Positions 35,534-47,195 of a DNA stretch of 64,000 bases are shown here, in pieces. Origin of the DNA: Hirundichthys speculiger. Its lineage: Eukaryota > Chordata > Actinopteri > Beloniformes > Exocoetidae. A program made the position numbers and the translations under genes. The stretch is from assembly GCA_018398805.1 (NCBI GenBank), contig JAGFBZ010002557.1, positions 139,501-203,500 of the forward strand, in the 5' to 3' direction. A model generated the notes under the pieces. That model saw nothing but the letters and a program-made list of their open reading frames with translations. It had not been told where the DNA came from and did not search any database. Numbering within the stretch: position 1 is the stretch's first letter; every line of letters starts with the position of its first letter.

Positions 35534-35760
35534 GGGCCGCCTGGTGGTGCAGTGGTTAGTGGCAGGCGGCCCATGTACGGAGGCTACAGTCCCGTGTGGC
35601 TGGTCGCGGGTTCCACTCCGGGTCACCTGGGCTGGGAGTCGAACCCGGACCGGGTGACCCTTTGCCGCATGTCTTCCCCGTTCTCTCTGCCCTGTTTCCT
35701 GTCTCTCCTACACTGTCAAATAAAGGCCACTAGTGCCAAAAAATTTAAAAAAAAAAAGGA
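35534..35760 (+). repeat. tRNA-derived SINE family B, full-length copy
   Basis: Head gggccgcctggtggtgcagtggttagtgg with A-box-like text, B-box-like gggttccactcc, body ccctttgccgcatgtcttcc and cctgtttcctgtctctccta, and a tail caaataaaggccactagtgcc followed by A-rich sequence. Reverse copy in nme6 intron 2 (16810-16992). Confidence 0.85.
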
Positions 35761-37279
35761 AAAATGCAGCAAAACATGTTACATGGGGATGTGACTCACT
35801 TTAGCCTTTGAGCCATTTGAGTAACTCGTATGGTTAAAAAAAATAAAAATATGCAAGATTCAGTGTTCACTGCTGTAAACAAAGTAAAAGGCTGAGAATT
35901 GAAACAGAAAGTGCTTGGACAATCTGGAAATTGAGAAAAAATGTATTGACTGAGTTAAAGTTTTGGCAAGGAGTTTTTTGTGAAGTGCAAATATGTGTTT
36001 ATCCATGCATGTTTCATAGAAAAGGAGTATGATTTACAAGAATATTTTATTGCATACTACTGCTGAGCCCTCAGCGGTCTCTGCCTGACTGATGTCATTA
36101 TTATGTAATCACAGAGCACTTGTGTTTAAAACAAGAAAACAAGATTAAAATCCTCCATTGCTACATTTGATTGCAGCTAGGACTTTGGAACTTCCAAGAT
36201 CCATCTGGGAAGAATAAAGGAAAACTTACTGAGGCAAGATTTCAAATCATCAGCTTTATCGTTTTGAGTCATTCCTCATCTGTGACAACAGCAAGTGATG
36301 CAGGGTCTGCTCAAAAGCAGCCAAAGACGTGGAAAGTGTAGTTATGAGCTCCTCCAAACAAATATAATGTTTCTCAGAGAAAGAGGAAATAATTGAAAAA
36401 TGTTTTGACAAATACCAGGCTAAATTATAGTTTAAAATGTCAGCTTTTGTCATGTCAAAATGTTATAAAAACACCAGTAGCGTTAAATGAGATTGTCTGA
36501 ATATTCACAACTGCTCTCCAGTTGTGTTGTCTTTAGTCATATGGCCTAAATTTAAAGAGTGAATGGAAAAAGAACCTCCCATGCTTTAAACAGTGTTTTC
36601 ACTCTTTAGCACTAAATAAACAGGATTGTTAGTGTGTGGGGAATCAAAGAAAGGTGAATGGTAGCATAATTGAATTGTTTTTTCTTTGTTTTGTTTTCAA
36701 CAAAAAGAATATCTGCTTATTCTTTTGACGACAACTGAGCATAAGTGTGTGGAAGTAGCGTAGTTGGAAGATTGTTCTCAGTAAATATCCCCTTTTTTGT
36801 AATGTTCTGGATTAACACTTGACTCCACCTCCTCTTGTTGCATGTTTGCTGATTGCTCAGCTGCCTTGATCATCCACACCTGAGACTGATTACTCATCAT
36901 TTAATCGTCATCTCCAGATCATCTCCTCGTGCCTTTCTTTTGTTACTGAAACAGCCCGTTAAAGGTTTGTCTTCTGTTTAACCTTGTATCAATCCAACTT
37001 CATCTGCGTTCCAAGCCCTTCTGATTTTGGTTTGTGCAGGTTGTTTACACTGTAATAGTAAAAGTTCAGAAGTCAAAATTTCAAGGCAACTTACTGCACT
37101 AAATTTGAGTTTTGACACCAAGTCAAACTTCTCAGTTTTAAAGAAAACCACATAATGTTGTCAGCTGAATAAACTCTTTGTTCAGTTTTCTTATCTTTTA
37201 CATGTTTAGAAACTTTACATTGTAATGTCTATATATAACTGTACTTTTCTGTTTCAAAGTTGGAGAGTTGCTTGCTTTT
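35761..37279. other. AT-rich intergenic sequence
   Basis: No gene. 36800-36960 (gattgctcagctgccttgat; catccacacctgagactgat) resembles the ends of a common fish non-autonomous element, but I cannot delimit it. Confidence 0.4.
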
Positions 37280-37790
37280 GGAGGCAACTCTTCTTAGTTC
37301 CCACCAAGTGCCAACATCACCTCTTCTGAGCTGAAGTCAATTAAGAAGATGGTCCATGTTGCAATTTCTCAACTGATGCTCGCTCCAAAGCAGACCAATT
37401 CCATATTGACCTCCATGTTAAAATACTAAGCTTTGCACCAGAAAGAAACATTCTTGCATCCTGGGGTCATCTTATATCAAGCTGCAAAATCTGACCAATC
37501 AAATGTCATGACACCATTTGATTGACAGCTAGTCTCTGGCTATTCCAGTGCCGAGTCCCTGGCACAGACCCGGCCTCATCATTTTAATTACTTCATATTT
37601 GGCATTAGGTTTTGTTAACTCAGGTTGTCAATATTACTTTATATTAATTTTGATCATATCGGTCCAAACATCCTCATTTCAAAGTGTCATCAAAACAAGT
37701 GCTGCCAGCACTTGTTCCAGCCAAGCTAAAATGGCTAACTGGTAGGTACTCCAGCCAGCTTCTAAGTGCTCCTGGTTCCACCTGTAACAT
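37280..37790 (-). repeat. Composite dispersed repeat, related to R2
   Basis: The right end (ccagccaagctaaaatggct) is the reverse complement of part of 24420-24500. The left part (agcagaccaattccatattgacctccatg) resembles a widespread fish repeat. Boundaries are approximate. Confidence 0.4.
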
Positions 37791-37867
37791 GGTGCTGTAT
37801 AGTACTAGCAAAAAAAAAAAAAAGACTTGAAAAATCACCTTTCAGAAGCATATGTGTGATTTGTGGA

Positions 37868-38030
37868 TTGTCCATCCATTCATATGTACAGCCAATGGCT
37901 TCAACCCAGAAGCTAAGTTACTGCTTGGATACAACCTAGATAGATTTCCAGTCCATCATGAGGACAAATAACCATTCACACTCAGTATCTACTGTCAGTT
38001 TAGGTTCACCAACCAGCCTAACATGTATAT
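37868..38030 (-). repeat. SINE family A, 3' part, reverse orientation
   Basis: Read on the minus strand: gtgtgaatggttatttgtcc, gatggactggaaatctatct and a final tgaatggatggac, matching the 3' half of the copies at 1810 and 29911. Confidence 0.7.
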
Positions 38031-38031
38031 T

Positions 38032-38032
38032 G

Positions 38033-38062
<30 letters not shown>
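38032..38062. repeat. (TG)n microsatellite
   Basis: About fifteen uninterrupted GT units next to the reversed SINE. Confidence 0.96.
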
Positions 38063-38066
<4 letters not shown>

Positions 38067-39345
38067 AATGTGGAGAGACAGTCAGCATTAGAACAGGAGC
38101 AAATGGATTTTTACCAGGATTTTCTAGATCTGAGGCAATTTGCCTCAGAAACTGTTCAAATAACATGTTTATTTCATACATGATGTTAATAAACCTTTAT
38201 ACACGGCAAACAGGAATACATTTAAAAGAGAACATTAGATATATTTACATATTTGTAAAAATGTAATAAATTTTGGAAACGGCTCATACATACACCCATC
38301 AGTTAATGTTTTGGAATAGGATTTTCCGAAATATAAAGTTTTAAAAAAAAGTATCAAAATATACATATGTAAATACACAGCAGGTTGAACAAGGTCTAGA
38401 TTGCGATACTTTGAACACCTATATTTCATTTCAAATATACTAATACAATAAAACCGTGCCATCCCTTGTGTTATGCTTGTTTTGAGATTTTACCAGTGTT
38501 CAAGGTGAAAAATACCAATCTCTGCCTTTCATTTGCATGAACCTTTTATAACTGCTCATGTTTATCAGTTGATGAAATGCACAGACATGAACATGCAGGG
38601 AAAGGTATGGACAGATTTGCAAAGGCCATAAATTTACATTTTGCAACCACTTTCTGTCACTTGAGCGACCTCTAACTGTATCAGATTTCTTATCTCCGTG
38701 TAGCTCAGTGCAGCCTCTTAAAACAAAGACGTCATTGCCGTTGTCATATATCAATTCTTAAGATCATGAGTCTTAAAAAGTTTCTGTCTATGAATTAGTT
38801 GCACAGCCAATATAAAGGCATGAGTGGCATTCTGACAGTATAATTTCCACCGTTGTTTTGAAAGCACCCTAGCAGTGTCAACAGTCATCAGAAGGCTAAT
38901 GAGCCAGAGAGACAATTTGGGTAATTAGTCACTCAATACCAGGAATGAGTAATGCTCATTAGCGGTGCAAAAGAATCAATCAAAACGCTTTTCGATTCGT
39001 GCTCAACATTTCTTTGAGAAGCAGATCTCAAAACATAAGTAACTGCTATTTGAAGCCACTTTCTTTTTTTCTCTTTTTTTAAAAAGATGTAATCAGTGTA
39101 AAATATGTTTAATTGTATTCACATTTATTTATCTAATATATATTATTGTTGAGATGTAATTACAAAATTAATTTAATTAGAGGCTTTGTAGTTAATTAAT
39201 CACATTTTTATTTAAGAGTTCAAATACATTTTGGTTGAAGATCTGGTTGGTTGAATCACTGAAAAGACAAATGTGAACTCTTGACAGAGAAACAACTGTA
39301 CATTCTTTGATATTCTATTAGGTGTCCAGCTGCCCCCTACCTATT
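38063..39345. other. AT-rich intergenic sequence
   Basis: No gene or named repeat supported. Confidence 0.45.
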
Positions 39346-39420
39346 TAGCATTCAAATTCAAATTCAAATATACTTTATTGATCCCCCACGGGGGAAATTC
39401 AGGTTTCAGTACAGTCCAGT
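39346..39420 (-). repeat. LINE 3' end (L2-like), reverse orientation
   Basis: Three attcaa units, then atactttattgatcccccac and gggggaaattcagg: the mirror of 10822-10882. Confidence 0.75.
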
Positions 39421-39549
39421 CTGGTGTACTTGAGGAGCTGCCGGCATCCAGCACTCCTTTTCATGTCCCGGTCCTGTGGTCCGAGTGCTAACTCCAGTTA
39501 ACAGCCATTGAGACCAGTTAACAGCCATTAAAACCAGTATATCTCCATA

Positions 39550-40440
39550 ATGATGATACACTGTGACTATGATTTAAGATTTTCAGTGGAAGAACACAAG
39601 GTAATCAGGGTTCACCCATGGAAAAAGCCAGGAGTCTGTGTTATCTGGAACAGAAAATCATTGCAAACTAAATTGATGATCTTGTCCTGCTTGCTTGACA
39701 ACATAGAAAATGTGAACACTCTGCTGAAGATGCAGCACTTTCAACTGGCCCATACCTCAATGCTCACGAAACTGAAATTCATATCCTATCATGTGGAGGG
39801 CATCATTCAGTCGTTAGGCAGTGATGATATTTTATTGATTGATGATCAACCCATTTTGGTAGCAATATTGCCTCCACTTTGAAAGACATGGAACTGCCTT
39901 GTAAAGGCCCGGGGAGCCTGAAACAACGTGGATGAATTAGGAAATCCAACATTCTGGAAGAGCTGAAACATAGTATCTGTCATGCCAACATTGAATCTGT
40001 CCTGGTCTGTAGATCAACTTTCTTGCACTTGATGATGCCTTAACATGAAAGTTGAGAGCAACCCTAAATGCCTAATGCAAAGATCATATAACAACAAGGA
40101 CCTCTATGGATTTATCCCTCTCTGTATCCAAAGTTATCCAGAGAAGAAGGTTGTAGTTTTCAGCCCACTGCTGACATAGTGAAGATAAACTTGCATGCGA
40201 CCTCCTTTTGTTGCAAACCAAACTCGGTAAAACCTCTGGGAGTCGTCCCTCGTGCACCTTCAGAAAAGAACTATGGGATGATACAAGCTGCCTGCCAGAA
40301 GAACTGCACACAGCCATGTTGGACAGAATGGGTTGGAGGGCTCGAGTCGGTCCAAGTGATCTTGAACCAAGTGATGAAAGATAATCCAGTTACAGGCTGT
40401 TCACCATCCTGTCCTTGTTAAACTACCAGTTTTTGGGTTA
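39550..40440 (+). pseudogene. Decayed coding-like region, family not identified
   Basis: A 110-codon plus frame opens at 39550 (MMIHCDYDLRFSVEEHKVIR.. to ..IDDQPILVAILPPL, stop at 39880-39882). Its composition is that of a soluble protein rather than of translated AT-rich DNA (HPWKKPGVCVIWNRKS; LKFISYHVEGIIQSLGSDD). Downstream, all three frames contain further protein-like pieces broken by stops (for example LWDDTSCLPEELHTAMLDRM about 40268-40327), as in a decayed or processed gene copy. I cannot name the family. A lone reading-frame effect cannot be excluded. Confidence 0.35.
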
Positions 40441-40599
40441 GATTAGTCATTACTAACTGACATGGGATTATCCATGTGCCAAATCACTTCAGGTCAGTGC
40501 TTACTTTAATCCCAGTGGCCATCCAGGGAACTGATTTTCAGATATCTTTGAGTAGAGGACCCACTTTAAATGCAGGCCAGAAGGTGTTTTACACACCTA

Positions 40600-40845
40600 A
40601 TCCTTCCCCCTTCCTCCTCCTTATAAACAACTGCTAACCAGCAGCTCCCAGTCTCGGAGAATCAATACATATCAAAATGAAACCAAATTGCAGGGGCAGA
40701 AGTGTGCATGATAATAAAAAGGAGCAGGCGGTGCAACAGATGGGATTGTTTCATACTCTGCTGACTGGGAATAGGAAACATCCACAGTTCAAAGCCTGAT
40801 CTATGCTTCTGGAAACTCAAACTGACAAGACAGGTAAGAACTACA
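40600..40845 (+). promoter_or_regulatory. Possible TATA-driven first exon
   Basis: cttataaacaactgc at about 40620 and gataataaaaaggagc at about 40710 resemble TATA boxes; a stretch ending gacaag acag followed by GTAAGA at about 40832-40837 could be a first exon with donor. No matching coding exon is recognised downstream. Speculative. Confidence 0.15.
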
Positions 40846-41059
40846 AGCTAACCAGATTTTGAAAATCAAGCTGGATTGTTGCTACCATCACTTGTGGTTA
40901 AGGTTGTTATGCTTTTGCACTTATTTTCCTGAATTGTCCTGAATTGTAGTTATTAGTGCACAAAATTATCTTTTTTTTTTTTTAAATATCAGTTTATAGG
41001 GCTAAAATAACTCCTTTATATGAAATCCAGAGCAGCCATTTACTTCAAATACAAACATA

Positions 41060-41311
41060 TCAAATAGTGGAATAGACATGAGGTAAAGTGAGGAGGAGGA
41101 GGGAGGCAGAGATGTGTTTGTCAGGAATATATGCGCCCATTTCGATGCCCCCTCTAATCATAAACCTGTCATGGATGATTAAAGGTGCAGGCAGTCCAAC
41201 AGGTCTGCTGCTATCACTCCTCTGACAGTGCAGTATTTCTCCAGTGATGATGTCAAACTGCAAAGCTAAAGCGTCGAAGCGCCCACTGTGCTGAGTATAG
41301 AAGATGAGCAT
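41060..41311 (-). other. Coding-like minus-strand frame, unidentified
   Basis: 83 open codons on the minus strand with protein-like content (SGRFDALALQFDIITGEI; APLIIHDRFMIRGGIEMGAY). A second coding-like piece on the same strand lies at 41697-41806 (TWSDLEEKDFINDNHMFRYI). Both may belong to one decayed gene or transposon interrupted by the LINE tail at 41615-41695. No domain recognised. Confidence 0.3.
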
Positions 41312-41614
41312 TTTTGATATTATGGTGCCACAACATAGCTACAATAACAAATGCATATAAACGTATGCTGCACATTGTAATTCATATAAAAGAGGGTTCT
41401 TCAAAAGTAATTCATTCCTAAACTGACACACACACAAGACCCACTATGTTTTTTCCTCTCACTGTCTGACATACAACAGACTAAACTTTTCCTTTTTTAG
41501 GCCATTTAGGATTACCCAAATTATTCCTACTTGCTAAATGCCAGAATATTGAAAGAATTTATTTTATGACTTTCTTCAAAATCAGCTGTTTGCATATGGT
41601 TTTATGTTTTATTC

Positions 41615-41695
41615 TGTTCTGTCAAGCACTTTGTGTTGCATTTTACATGTATGAAAAGTGCTATATGAATAAAGATTGATTAGATTTGATTTGAT
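41615..41695 (+). repeat. LINE/SINE 3' tail
   Basis: caagcactttgtgttgcatt, then gaaaagtgctatatgaataaag and gattaga/gatttga units. Same tail type at 61955-62012. This aagcactttg..gtgctatat..aataaag ending is typical of fish L2-related elements. Confidence 0.65.
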
Positions 41696-41696
41696 G

Positions 41697-41806
41697 ATGA
41701 AGAAATCGGAGGCACGGCTGTGGATGTATCTGAACATGTGGTTATCATTGATGAAGTCTTTTTCTTCCAGGTCACTCCAAGTCACACAGTTTAAAGGCTT
41801 TGCTAC
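41697..41806 (-). other. Coding-like minus-strand fragment, unidentified
   Basis: Open on the minus strand, containing NCVTWSDLEEKDF and INDNHMFRYIHSRASDFF, unusually protein-like for this AT-rich area. See 41060-41311. The family is not recognised. Confidence 0.3.
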
Positions 41807-41829
41807 CAAATACTAATTAAAGGTGGAGG

Positions 41830-42519
41830 TAAATATCTGGCTTTAAATAAATAATAAATTCTCTAAAAAAGTGTCCTAACTTTTTTGGAGTTAGGGTTGT
41901 ATGCTTCATAACACCCTGTGTGTGTGATTTTTTTTTTTTTTTAAAGCTTTCTACATTTTTAAGCATAAGAATCCACCAATAATTCGTCTGGAAATGAATC
42001 AGAGAGACACTGAGAACAAAAACAGATTTGGCTCATTCTGAGCAGCACTTTGGTGAAGTTCAGCTGGTTAAGGCAACTCTCCTCACGGCTGCTCTCACAC
42101 AGACATTTATCTGATGTGGTATGAATGTCAACCTTCAGCTGCTATGGCTGCATTAGTGAGTGACTTTGTCAGTCATTTTGGCAGCCACAGCTGCTGATTC
42201 ATGCCTCCGTCTGTCCCTCTGAACAGAGCAGTTTGCATTCGCTGACAAAATCAAGTCTCACACAGCAGTTCAATGTCAGTTACCACTGGCTTGAGACTTC
42301 ATTTTACTGAAGATCTCAATGTTGACTTGATGCTGACAGATAACATTATCATTATGAATAACATTGACTGGCTTACACATTTGAAAAAAAACTTTTTTTT
42401 TCAAATATATACTGTAATTATGAAAACCAACAGTCTGTTAGATGACCAAGGGGCTTTCTCCAGTCATTATATCCTGTTCAGTGTTGGACTGAATGAAGAT
42501 GGATGGATCTGTTTGGTAC
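41830..42519. other. AT-rich intergenic sequence
   Basis: No gene supported; contains T and A tracts near 41930 and 42390. Confidence 0.45.
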
Positions 42520-42790
42520 AGTCATGTGCGAAAGTTTCTACCCATTTTTTTAATTCTCTTTTTAACAACAGTCTCCCACCACAACAAAAACAACAATTGC
42601 CCGCCTCCAACCTACGCAAAAGCGTCCAACAAGATCAACCTTGAACCTCCAACCCCAACAAGGACATCCAACAACATAGACCTTCAACAAAGAGGTTTAC
42701 AGTATACCCTTGCCCATTTGCGGTTCACCGTTCGTGGTCCCGCATACTCGTGGATTTTTTTCTCAATTAGTTTTTTTTTTCATAATGTAT
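42520..42790 (+). repeat. Fragments of DNA-transposon ends
   Basis: tacagtcatgtgcgaaagttt at about 42518 resembles the end of a Tc1-like element. acagtatacccttgcccatttg at about 42699 followed by cggttcaccgttcgtggtcc resembles the end of a pogo/Tigger-like element. Only one end of each is visible. Confidence 0.45.
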
Positions 42791-44555
42791 TTGTATCTGT
42801 GGTAGCCCCGGAAATTTCGTGAATTTCTTAGGCCATTTCATAGGAGAAAAAATGCTCACGTTCACCCTAACTGGTAGATAATTTTAAAATAAAATGTCAG
42901 TTAATATATATAAAATAAAAGTCGCTCCATGATGTATCTGTTGTAACACGATTTTGCTGTAGGACCTCTTGAAGTCAGCTCAGTCACAAAACAGTGCATC
43001 TGTTACAGCTTTAAAGGGTGCATAAAACAAGCGCACCTCTTTAGTGACGCCTGCCATTCACACAGAAGTTATCAATGGAAAGCACAGCTGTGGGTTTGCT
43101 ACAGAACCTCTAGAACAATAACCTATGGGCACATTGCAGTACTGAGTCAGCTGTAGAGTGCTCTGTATACCAGAGAATTATAGAGGAAATGTGAGACCGT
43201 CTGTCCAACAGCTCAGGTTTTATTGAAATTAGGTCATGGAGCAGAAAAATGGTCTGAAGCACACTAGCACTTCATCAAAATGACATGCATGGGACTCATC
43301 TCTGACAGTTACAAGTGGGAGAATATTTTCCTTCTCTAGCGGGAACCTATGGAGTTATAAGGGGTAATAATATTTCCAACGAGCTGAAAATAACTGATCT
43401 CGACATAAACAAAATTACTCAGTATGACAACACCATCCTAAATCCCAATGACCTCTGTCGTGGCGTAGTTTCTCAAACCTCTCCTGCACAGCTGTCCCTC
43501 AGGCGAAACATGACTTGACATAATTTAAAAGCACGTCAGATGTTACAATGGGGTCTGGCACGGACGAGGGAACACCTCGAGGACATGATGAGTACACTCT
43601 GAACGGAAACCTGAGACTGTCACAAGCTCAACAAGATATCAGGCGAGTCAGTAAATCTGATGTTGAATATGGCCCAGAAGTCTGTTGGCACTGATTGGAA
43701 AGGCAGAGTCAGTCAAGGTTGATTAGGACTCATATCTTTTCATATTTTTCAGACAAGAAATAGAAATATTTCTTTTTTTTTTTTGAGCAGCTGTTCAGGA
43801 GTTAACAAGCATCTTTCATAATCCATTTGAATGCACAAATATCATAGAATAAACTGCACAGAGACAGCAGTTCGGCCTTTTTACACTGGTGTATACAGCA
43901 CAATTAATTCACACATCCCTGGAGCTGTTGTTCTCCCTCTCAACAACCACGAGTTCACTGGCAAATTAGCACAGATGGATGAGGCAGTTTTTGTGAAGCT
44001 GCGACCCTGTGGCCTCCTCTGCAACAGTGACAAAGAAGAGGAATACAGCGGGGGATGAGAAAGATAAATGATCTGCCAGGCCTGGGAATGTGATTAGTGT
44101 GAGTGTGGAACACAGAGCAGAAAAAAAAAACGATAAGGACCTTCAGACCTCAGCCCTGAACCCGGCTGTCAATCACACTGCTAAAACCATGGAAACACTT
44201 CAGATACGGCGTTATCAGGGGTACTCCGAGCTCCCTATCATTCATCTCCTGCAAACAAAACATTGTGCAACAGCCGAGCTTCTTGAAAATGAGAGGATGC
44301 TCACATTTTAGACGCGTGTGAAGTAAATCATTGACTACACAAAAATAGTTACCGTATAATCTAAAAACAAGTTTAGGGATTCCCATTACCTGGTCAGCAG
44401 TAAAAAAAAAAAAAAAAAAATGGTGACCAGTTGACAACTTAAGGATTAGTAAAGCACTTTTTAATGATGGTGAGGGTCAGAGATGGTATATAAATGACAT
44501 AGCTACAGTGATACTGACTAAAATAATTTCCTTTTTCATTGAGTCATTGCCAATA
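42791..44555. other. Intergenic sequence, partly CNE-like
   Basis: No gene supported. 43860-44330 is repeat-free mixed sequence with short open frames on both strands (43831-44058 +, 44150-44437 -), more like conserved non-coding DNA than exons. Poly-A at about 44402-44420. Confidence 0.35.
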
Positions 44556-44680
44556 AACTGATGACCTGTCCAGGATGTACCCTGCCATCTGTGCAGGTAA
44601 CAGCTGAGATAGGCTCCAGTAAACCCTTGTGACCCTGAGTTGAATTAAAAAGGGTGTTGAAAATGGATGGATGGAGTTGG
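44556..44680 (+). repeat. SINE family A, 3' part
   Basis: gatgacctgtccaggatgta, gagataggctccagtaaacc and aaatggatggatgg match the 3' end of the copy at 1810-2155. 5'-truncated. Confidence 0.75.
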
Positions 44681-44907
44681 CTATTACCATTTTGAGTTTT
44701 GTGAGGCAGAAATCATAACACACACTCAGGACAGATCTGAGAGAGAAGCAAAGAACTCAGTCCTGCAAGGCACCACTTTTTAAAATTATGCATAACACAC
44801 GATTAAAACAGTTGAATTGTCCAAAGAATCTTTGTTTCTTTCTATGAAAGAAAATGTGCTCTGTGTCATATAAGGCCTCCAGCATAGATGTGATCGAGAC
44901 GATGCCA

Positions 44908-44985
44908 CCGTGACATCACCCGCTTGTCCGTGAACAGCCTTTTTGAAGCCTTTGTGGAGCCAGAAATGTCAAACCAATGGACTTA
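44908..44985 (+). repeat. Dispersed repeat R2, diverged copy
   Basis: ccgtgacatcacccgcttgt and cctttttgaagcctttgtgg, compare 24295 and 60408. It sits about 120 bp to the left of R1 copy 3. Confidence 0.5.
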
Positions 44986-45104
44986 AACTTGTCCATAAAA
45001 TCTATTAAATCATGACTTTTACTAAATGAAAAACAGCTGGCAGTTGTTGTTGGTATAAGGACTCAATCTATGTTGTGATATTATAATGACATGAGGGGAA
45101 AATG

Positions 45105-45610
45105 GCATCTAAGTACCACGCGGGCTTTGCAGATCTGTGCCTTTCCAATCTTCCCTACACTGGTGGCTTCCTCTGGTTATTACAAGCAAAATAAGCAGGA
45201 TCACCACATGTGTAGCTGTTGGTGCTTTTCCTTTTCGAAGTGACAGAACCATGGCCTGAAATTCCTTGTGAGGTTTAGCACGTCAACATTCTTCCCTGTC
45301 TTGTGCGTCCCCTCACGCTGAATCGGTGCCTTTCATCTTCAGAGCGCAGAAAGATCTTTCTGCCACTTTACTCATGTCACATCTATCTATGAAGGAATAG
45401 ATGTGTTGCTTTGGATCGATTTGATTTACACTCCACACCATCACAGTTTAGCACACTATAGGTTGTTTGAAGGTAGAAAATGACGTGAAGCAAATGATCT
45501 GTATCGCTTGTTGCTTTCTTTACAAGAAGTGGTCGTGTCACTGCCGCCTAAAAAAAAAAAAGCACAGTTTCATGGTACTCAGGCAGCCTGTGTTAAAACA
45601 TTATTGCAGG
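45105..45610 (-). repeat. Dispersed repeat R1, copy 3 (decayed THAP-like remnant)
   Basis: Aligns with 1-480 and 15506-16015 (gctttgcagatctgtgcctttcc; cctgaaattccttgtgagg; atggtactcaggcagcct). The minus strand contains NCDGVECKSNRSKATHL and, in a shifted frame, a CHFEKEK block, the same positions as the putative zinc-binding residues in the other two copies. Several frameshifts. Confidence 0.6.
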
Positions 45611-46936
45611 AAAAGAAAAGTGCTTTCTGTTGCCCTTGTTGTTAAAAATTTCTATTAAAAAAAATGTTATTTAAGCTGAGAAGTTGATGCTTTGGGAACA
45701 AGCCTCAAGTGGCCATGTGAGGAAGTGCAGTTTGATTAAATTTAAGGCCGAAAACTCACTTCAGCTTCAAGAAAATAAACTTTTCTCTGTAGCAACAATT
45801 ATTTTTGATTCCAGTAAGTTAGATGAAAGTTTAAATAGCATAATTAGGTGCGTCATGAGTTTAATTTAAAAAAAAAAAAAAATCTTCACCACAATAACAG
45901 TGAAGAAATGATCTGATTTAATTTCATTAATGGTGAAAAATAATCTCCTCAATCTATGAGATCCTGAGATGATGTAGCTTAATAATGATTGATGGAGGTT
46001 CTATATGTGTCATATCTTTTAGGTTACCCAAACACACTTTAAACCAGAGATAATTACACAGGAAGAAAACATAAATATCTAATGTTATCTAATGTAGTTT
46101 GACAAAAGCCTCTGGCAGAAAGTTTCTACATTTATAATTCTCATCACTTTAACTAATTGAGAAAATGTGCTTTAAGGTCCTTTTTAAACTGAATTTAATT
46201 CTTATTCCATTTTATTTACCATTTAATAAAGTAAAGTGAATCTTTGTGAGCAAATAGGAGAAGTGCACCGAGTAAGGCCCATAAATGTGATTGTATTAGT
46301 GTGCTGAGAGCTGCAGACTTCTGACAAATGAGCTCTGTTTTCCTCTTCCGCCTGGATAATGTTACTTCTGCTCAAACAGCAGGAAGCAGAGACAGGGACC
46401 CACTCAGATAAAAATCTGATCTCTTTACATTTAAAGACTTAGATTGGAATATATTCTTTCACTTTGGGAGTACATATTCCCTGTACTCTGCCATTTTGTA
46501 CTCAAAAACATCACGTGACTAGTCAATAACATTTTTCCTGCAAGATAGATTTAAGATGACTGCATTTAGACACTATTATTCCAGACCACTTGGTGGCAAC
46601 AGTGTCTCATTTTGTTAATGATGACTTGAATACAAATAAGACTCAATAGAAGTAACCAAATAAGACCACTCACTGTACTGTACTGCATTATTTGTATTTA
46701 TTTATTTTTTTGAGCCACATATATTTTAAAATTCAACTCAAAGATTCCTCGATTAAAACTGTCATCATACAGCGCTTGTCATGTGACAGCAGTTGGGAGC
46801 TGAAAAGAACAGAACCACATAAAGATTAAAGTGACTGGTTATCGTTTGGACCATCTTTCCTTTTTTCAATTTGCTCTATTAAATGGGTGAAACCAGTTTA
46901 CCTTCAAAGATCACTTAAACAGAAACGTCTTTCGGT
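45611..46936. other. AT-rich intergenic sequence
   Basis: No gene or named repeat supported. A-tract at 45867-45881. Confidence 0.45.
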
Positions 46937-47195
46937 GTGGCTGTAGCTCAGTTGGTAGAGCAGGTCGTCCAGTCACTGGAAGGTTGGCGGTTTGATTCTG
47001 GCTCCAACTGTCCACATGCCAAGAGTCCTTGGGCAAGACACTGAACCCTAACTTGCCCCCAGTGGGTTTGGGGGCAGCACCTTGCATGGCAGCAGCTGCC
47101 CACTGCTGTGTGAATGGGTGAATGAGAGGCCAACTGCTTTAAGGGCATCTTGATGGCGTGGATAGAGCGGTATATAAGTGCAGTCCATTTCCACA
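46937..47195 (+). repeat. tRNA-derived SINE family C, full-length copy
   Basis: Head gtggctgtagctcagttggt agagcagg is a near-perfect tRNA 5' half with A box; ggttggcggtttgattctgg carries the B box. The body has ccttgggcaagacactgaac, and the tail ends atagagcggtatataagtgcagtcc. The tRNA part has no intact acceptor stem closing it, so it is a SINE, not a tRNA gene. A related copy interrupts the Gypsy element at 53225-53423. Confidence 0.85.

Noticed and set aside
35534..35640. tRNA gene
   Set aside because: tRNA-like head of SINE family B with a diverged fold and a 3' SINE tail.
46937..47010. tRNA gene
   Set aside because: A and B boxes are present, but the sequence does not close into a full cloverleaf and continues into a SINE body and tail.
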